Shown here: piece after piece, positions 62,494 through 64,000 of the stretch
How the letters are laid out: each line of letters starts with the position of its first letter
Numbering within the stretch: position 1 is the first letter of the stretch
Assembly (NCBI RefSeq): GCF_009795715.1
Contig: NZ_WTCR01000001.1
Span: forward strand, 310,001-374,000
DNA from: Labilibaculum euxinicum
Lineage (GTDB): Bacteria > Bacteroidota > Bacteroidia > Bacteroidales > Marinifilaceae
Direction: 5' to 3'
DNA: 64,000 bases
Made by a program: the position numbers and the translations under genes
The notes under the pieces: generated by a model
The model's input: only the letters and a program-made list of their open reading frames with translations
The model's database searches: none
What the model was told of the DNA's origin: nothing

Positions 62494-62973
62494 CTATTTT
62501 TGATATTCTTTAATAATATCAGCTACGTCACCAGCAGAAACACGTCCGTAAACGCGTTCTCCGATAGTAACAACCGGTGCTAATCCACAAGCTCCTACGC
62601 AACGCAAACAGCTTATTGAGAACTTACCATCTTCGGTAGTTTCGCCAACAGGAACACTCAACTGACGTTTGAATTCTTCCAACACCTTCTCAGCACCTCT
62701 AACATAACAAGCTGTTCCCATACAAATAGAAATTGGGAATTCACCTTTGGGTACCATCGAGAAAAATGAATAGAATGTAACTACACCATACACATGAGCA
62801 ACAGAAACGTTCAATTCGCGGGCAATGATTTCCTGAACTTCAGCTGGAAGATACCCAAAGGTCTCCTGAGCTTTATGAAGCACATTAATCAACTCGCTTC
62901 CTTCATTATCAAATGATTTGCAAATCTCCACAAGTTTATCCACTTTGGATTTTGCTAATTTAATTTTTGCCAT
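62494..62973 (-). CDS. NuoE-like [2Fe-2S] subunit of NAD-dependent hydrogenase (HydC/HndA type)
   Basis: A 159-aa thioredoxin-fold ferredoxin. It starts with the three-helix region LVEICKSFDNEGSELINVLH and contains the four cluster cysteines in CMGTAC and CLRCVGAC. NuoE-like proteins carry electrons between NAD(H) flavoprotein subunits and the hydrogenase in electron-bifurcating HydABC/HndABCD enzymes. The gene is immediately downstream of hydA, which supports that role over complex I. A NuoF-like partner is not in the window. Confidence 0.92.
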   Translation of the reverse strand: MAKIKLAKSKVDKLVEICKSFDNEGSELINVLHKAQETFGYLPAEVQEIIARELNVSVAHVYGVVTFYSFFSMVPKGEFPISICMGTACYVRGAEKVLEEFKRQLSVPVGETTEDGKFSISCLRCVGACGLAPVVTIGERVYGRVSAGDVADIIKEYQK

Positions 62974-62985
62974 AATATTTTAAAG

Positions 62986-63080
62986 ATTTTAGATGTGAGA
63001 CTTAAGATTTGAGATTCAGGTTTTTTCTTTTCTCTCATTACTCATCCCGATAGTTATCGGGACTATAATCTCATTTCTAT
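62986..63080. repeat. GATGTGAGAC-type repeat and hairpin between hydA and the NuoE-like gene
   Basis: TTTAGATGTGAGACTTAAGA, then TTTGAGATTCAGG, belong to the same family as 24346 and 25931. Further right CCCGATA-GT-TATCGGG forms a hairpin, and ATAATCTCATTTCT provides an inverted partner. The repeat splits the two hydrogenase-subunit genes. Confidence 0.5.
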
Positions 63081-63086
63081 TTAAAA

Positions 63087-64000
63087 CTATTCAATCTCAA
63101 TATCTTTACTCTTATCGAAGTAATGAGTATGCAATAATTTATGAGATAATTCACCGCATGGCTTACCCAGGAACTCTTCATACAATTTAATAATGTATGG
63201 ATTCTCGTGAGACTTACGGATAGCTTTTCCTTCATCCTCACGATAAAGAGCTGCTGCACGTTTTTTCAAGATTGAAGAATCACCATGGTGCAATGGCTGA
63301 CCACCACCACCAATACAACCTCCAGGACAAGCCATGATCTCAATTGCATGATATTGCGATTTACCATCGCGGATATCTTCAAGAAGTTTACGGGCATTCC
63401 CCAAACCATGAGCAATACCAATATTAACATCCAGTCCGTCAAAATCGACTGTAGCACTTCGAATGCCTTCCATACCACGCAATGCCTCAAAATTCACATT
63501 CTCTAATGTTTTTCCGGTATAAACTTCATAAGCAGTACGGGCAGCAGCCTCAATTACACCACCCGTAGCACCAAAAATTACACCAGCACCAGTAGATTCA
63601 CCCAGTGGATTATCAAATTCTTCATCAGGAAGAGTTTTTAAATCCATATTAGCCTGCTTAATCAAGTTAGCCAACTCACGGGTTGATATCGAATAATTAA
63701 CATCAGGATCGCCGTCAACTTTAAACTCATCACGCTGACATTCATATTTCTTAGCCAAGCATGGCATAATAGAAACAACAATCATGTCTTCACGTTTAAT
63801 TCCCATTTCTTTCGCTAAATAATTTTTAGCTATAGGGCCAAACATTTGCTGAGGAGAACGTGCGGTTGATGGAATATCTTTCATTTCAGGAAAATGATGC
63901 TCAAAGAAGTTCACCCATCCCGGACAACAAGAGGTTAAAATTGGTAGTTTAACATCTTTATCTCCATCTAAATGTCTTTTTAAGCGATCCAATAATTCTG
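63087..64000 (-). CDS. hydA: [FeFe]-hydrogenase catalytic subunit, C-terminal part (cut by the window edge)
   Basis: Reduces protons to H2 or the reverse at the H-cluster. All three H-cluster motifs are present: TSCCPGW (L1), MPCLAKKYE (L2) and MACPGGCIGGGGQP (L3), followed by the small-subunit-like tail with LLHTHYF. The reading frame remains open to position 64000 (residues ELLDRLKRHL precede L1), so the N-terminal part with ferredoxin domains lies outside. A TTG near 63992 is not the true start. With the adjacent NuoE-like gene it is likely an NAD-linked, possibly bifurcating enzyme. Confidence 0.95.
   Translation of the reverse strand, partial: ELLDRLKRHLDGDKDVKLPILTSCCPGWVNFFEHHFPEMKDIPSTARSPQQMFGPIAKNYLAKEMGIKREDMIVVSIMPCLAKKYECQRDEFKVDGDPDVNYSISTRELANLIKQANMDLKTLPDEEFDNPLGESTGAGVIFGATGGVIEAAARTAYEVYTGKTLENVNFEALRGMEGIRSATVDFDGLDVNIGIAHGLGNARKLLEDIRDGKSQYHAIEIMACPGGCIGGGGQPLHHGDSSILKKRAAALYREDEGKAIRKSHENPYIIKLYEEFLGKPCGELSHKLLHTHYFDKSKDIEIE

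Noticed and set aside
63087-63992. A complete short [FeFe]-hydrogenase starting at 63992
   Set aside because: The start would be a TTG and the frame is open to the window edge; the enzyme is cut by the window, not short.

Overview
The window looks like chromosomal DNA of an AT-rich, probably anaerobic or facultative member of the Bacteroidota, most likely a marine Marinifilum/Labilibaculum-type Bacteroidales/Marinilabiliales lineage. The genus is inference. The phylum rests on a SusC/SusD pair, a PorD (DUF4835) type IX secretion gene beside recN-coaBC-rpoZ-bamD, a DUF4270 lipoprotein, FadL-like outer-membrane proteins, and promoters of the Bacteroidota type (TTG, 18-20 bp, TAnnTTTG) that I could locate before several genes.

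Layout. 1-5.2 kb: C5 DNA methyltransferase, a YhdH-type reductase divergent from an HxlR regulator, pepT and an unknown gene. 5.2-10 kb: proS, an odd Tyr/Ser/Arg-rich lipoprotein and an outer-membrane barrel. 10-13 kb: cysC-cysD-cysN sulfate activation. 13-19.3 kb: fabI, recN, porD, coaBC (split by a frame break on an A11 tract), rpoZ and bamD. 19.3-22 kb: a PLP-dependent alpha-oxoamine synthase, trxB and tRNA-Pro(GGG). 22.1-22.6 kb: a scar with an integrase remnant and tandem repeats. 22.6-28 kb: histidine-degradation genes ftcD and hutI plus a YfcC-type transporter, with nested intergenic repeats. 28-33.5 kb: susD, susC and a small ferredoxin. 33.6-42.2 kb: zupT, nth, a papain-like lipoprotein, an ABC-F protein, a MATE transporter, and yicC-gmk-nadD. 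A candidate small RNA lies antisense downstream of nadD. 42.8-51 kb: a four-subunit 2-oxoacid:ferredoxin oxidoreductase, an aminotransferase, a flavodoxin, two membrane proteins (one only 49 aa) and an ADP-forming acyl-CoA synthetase. 51.2-64 kb: the [FeFe]-hydrogenase region (hydE, hydG, a TM1266-type protein, a NuoE-like subunit and hydA cut by the right edge), interspersed with a large propeller sensor kinase and envelope proteins.

How the genes fit together. From 42.8 kb rightwards the genes read as an amino-acid or peptide fermentation module. An aminotransferase makes 2-oxoacids, the oxidoreductase makes acyl-CoA and reduced ferredoxin, the ADP-forming synthetase makes ATP, and a probable HydABC-type hydrogenase disposes of electrons as H2. 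This link is inference from family functions. pepT, the papain-like protease and the histidine-degradation genes fit the same proteolytic lifestyle.

I did not find a defence island, a CRISPR array or an obviously new multi-gene system. The most interesting items are the coaBC frame break at a perfect slippery sequence, the candidate small RNA at 42.2 kb, the HxlR operator, the tRNA-Pro integration scar, the repeat families and the orphan sensor kinase among the hydrogenase maturation genes.
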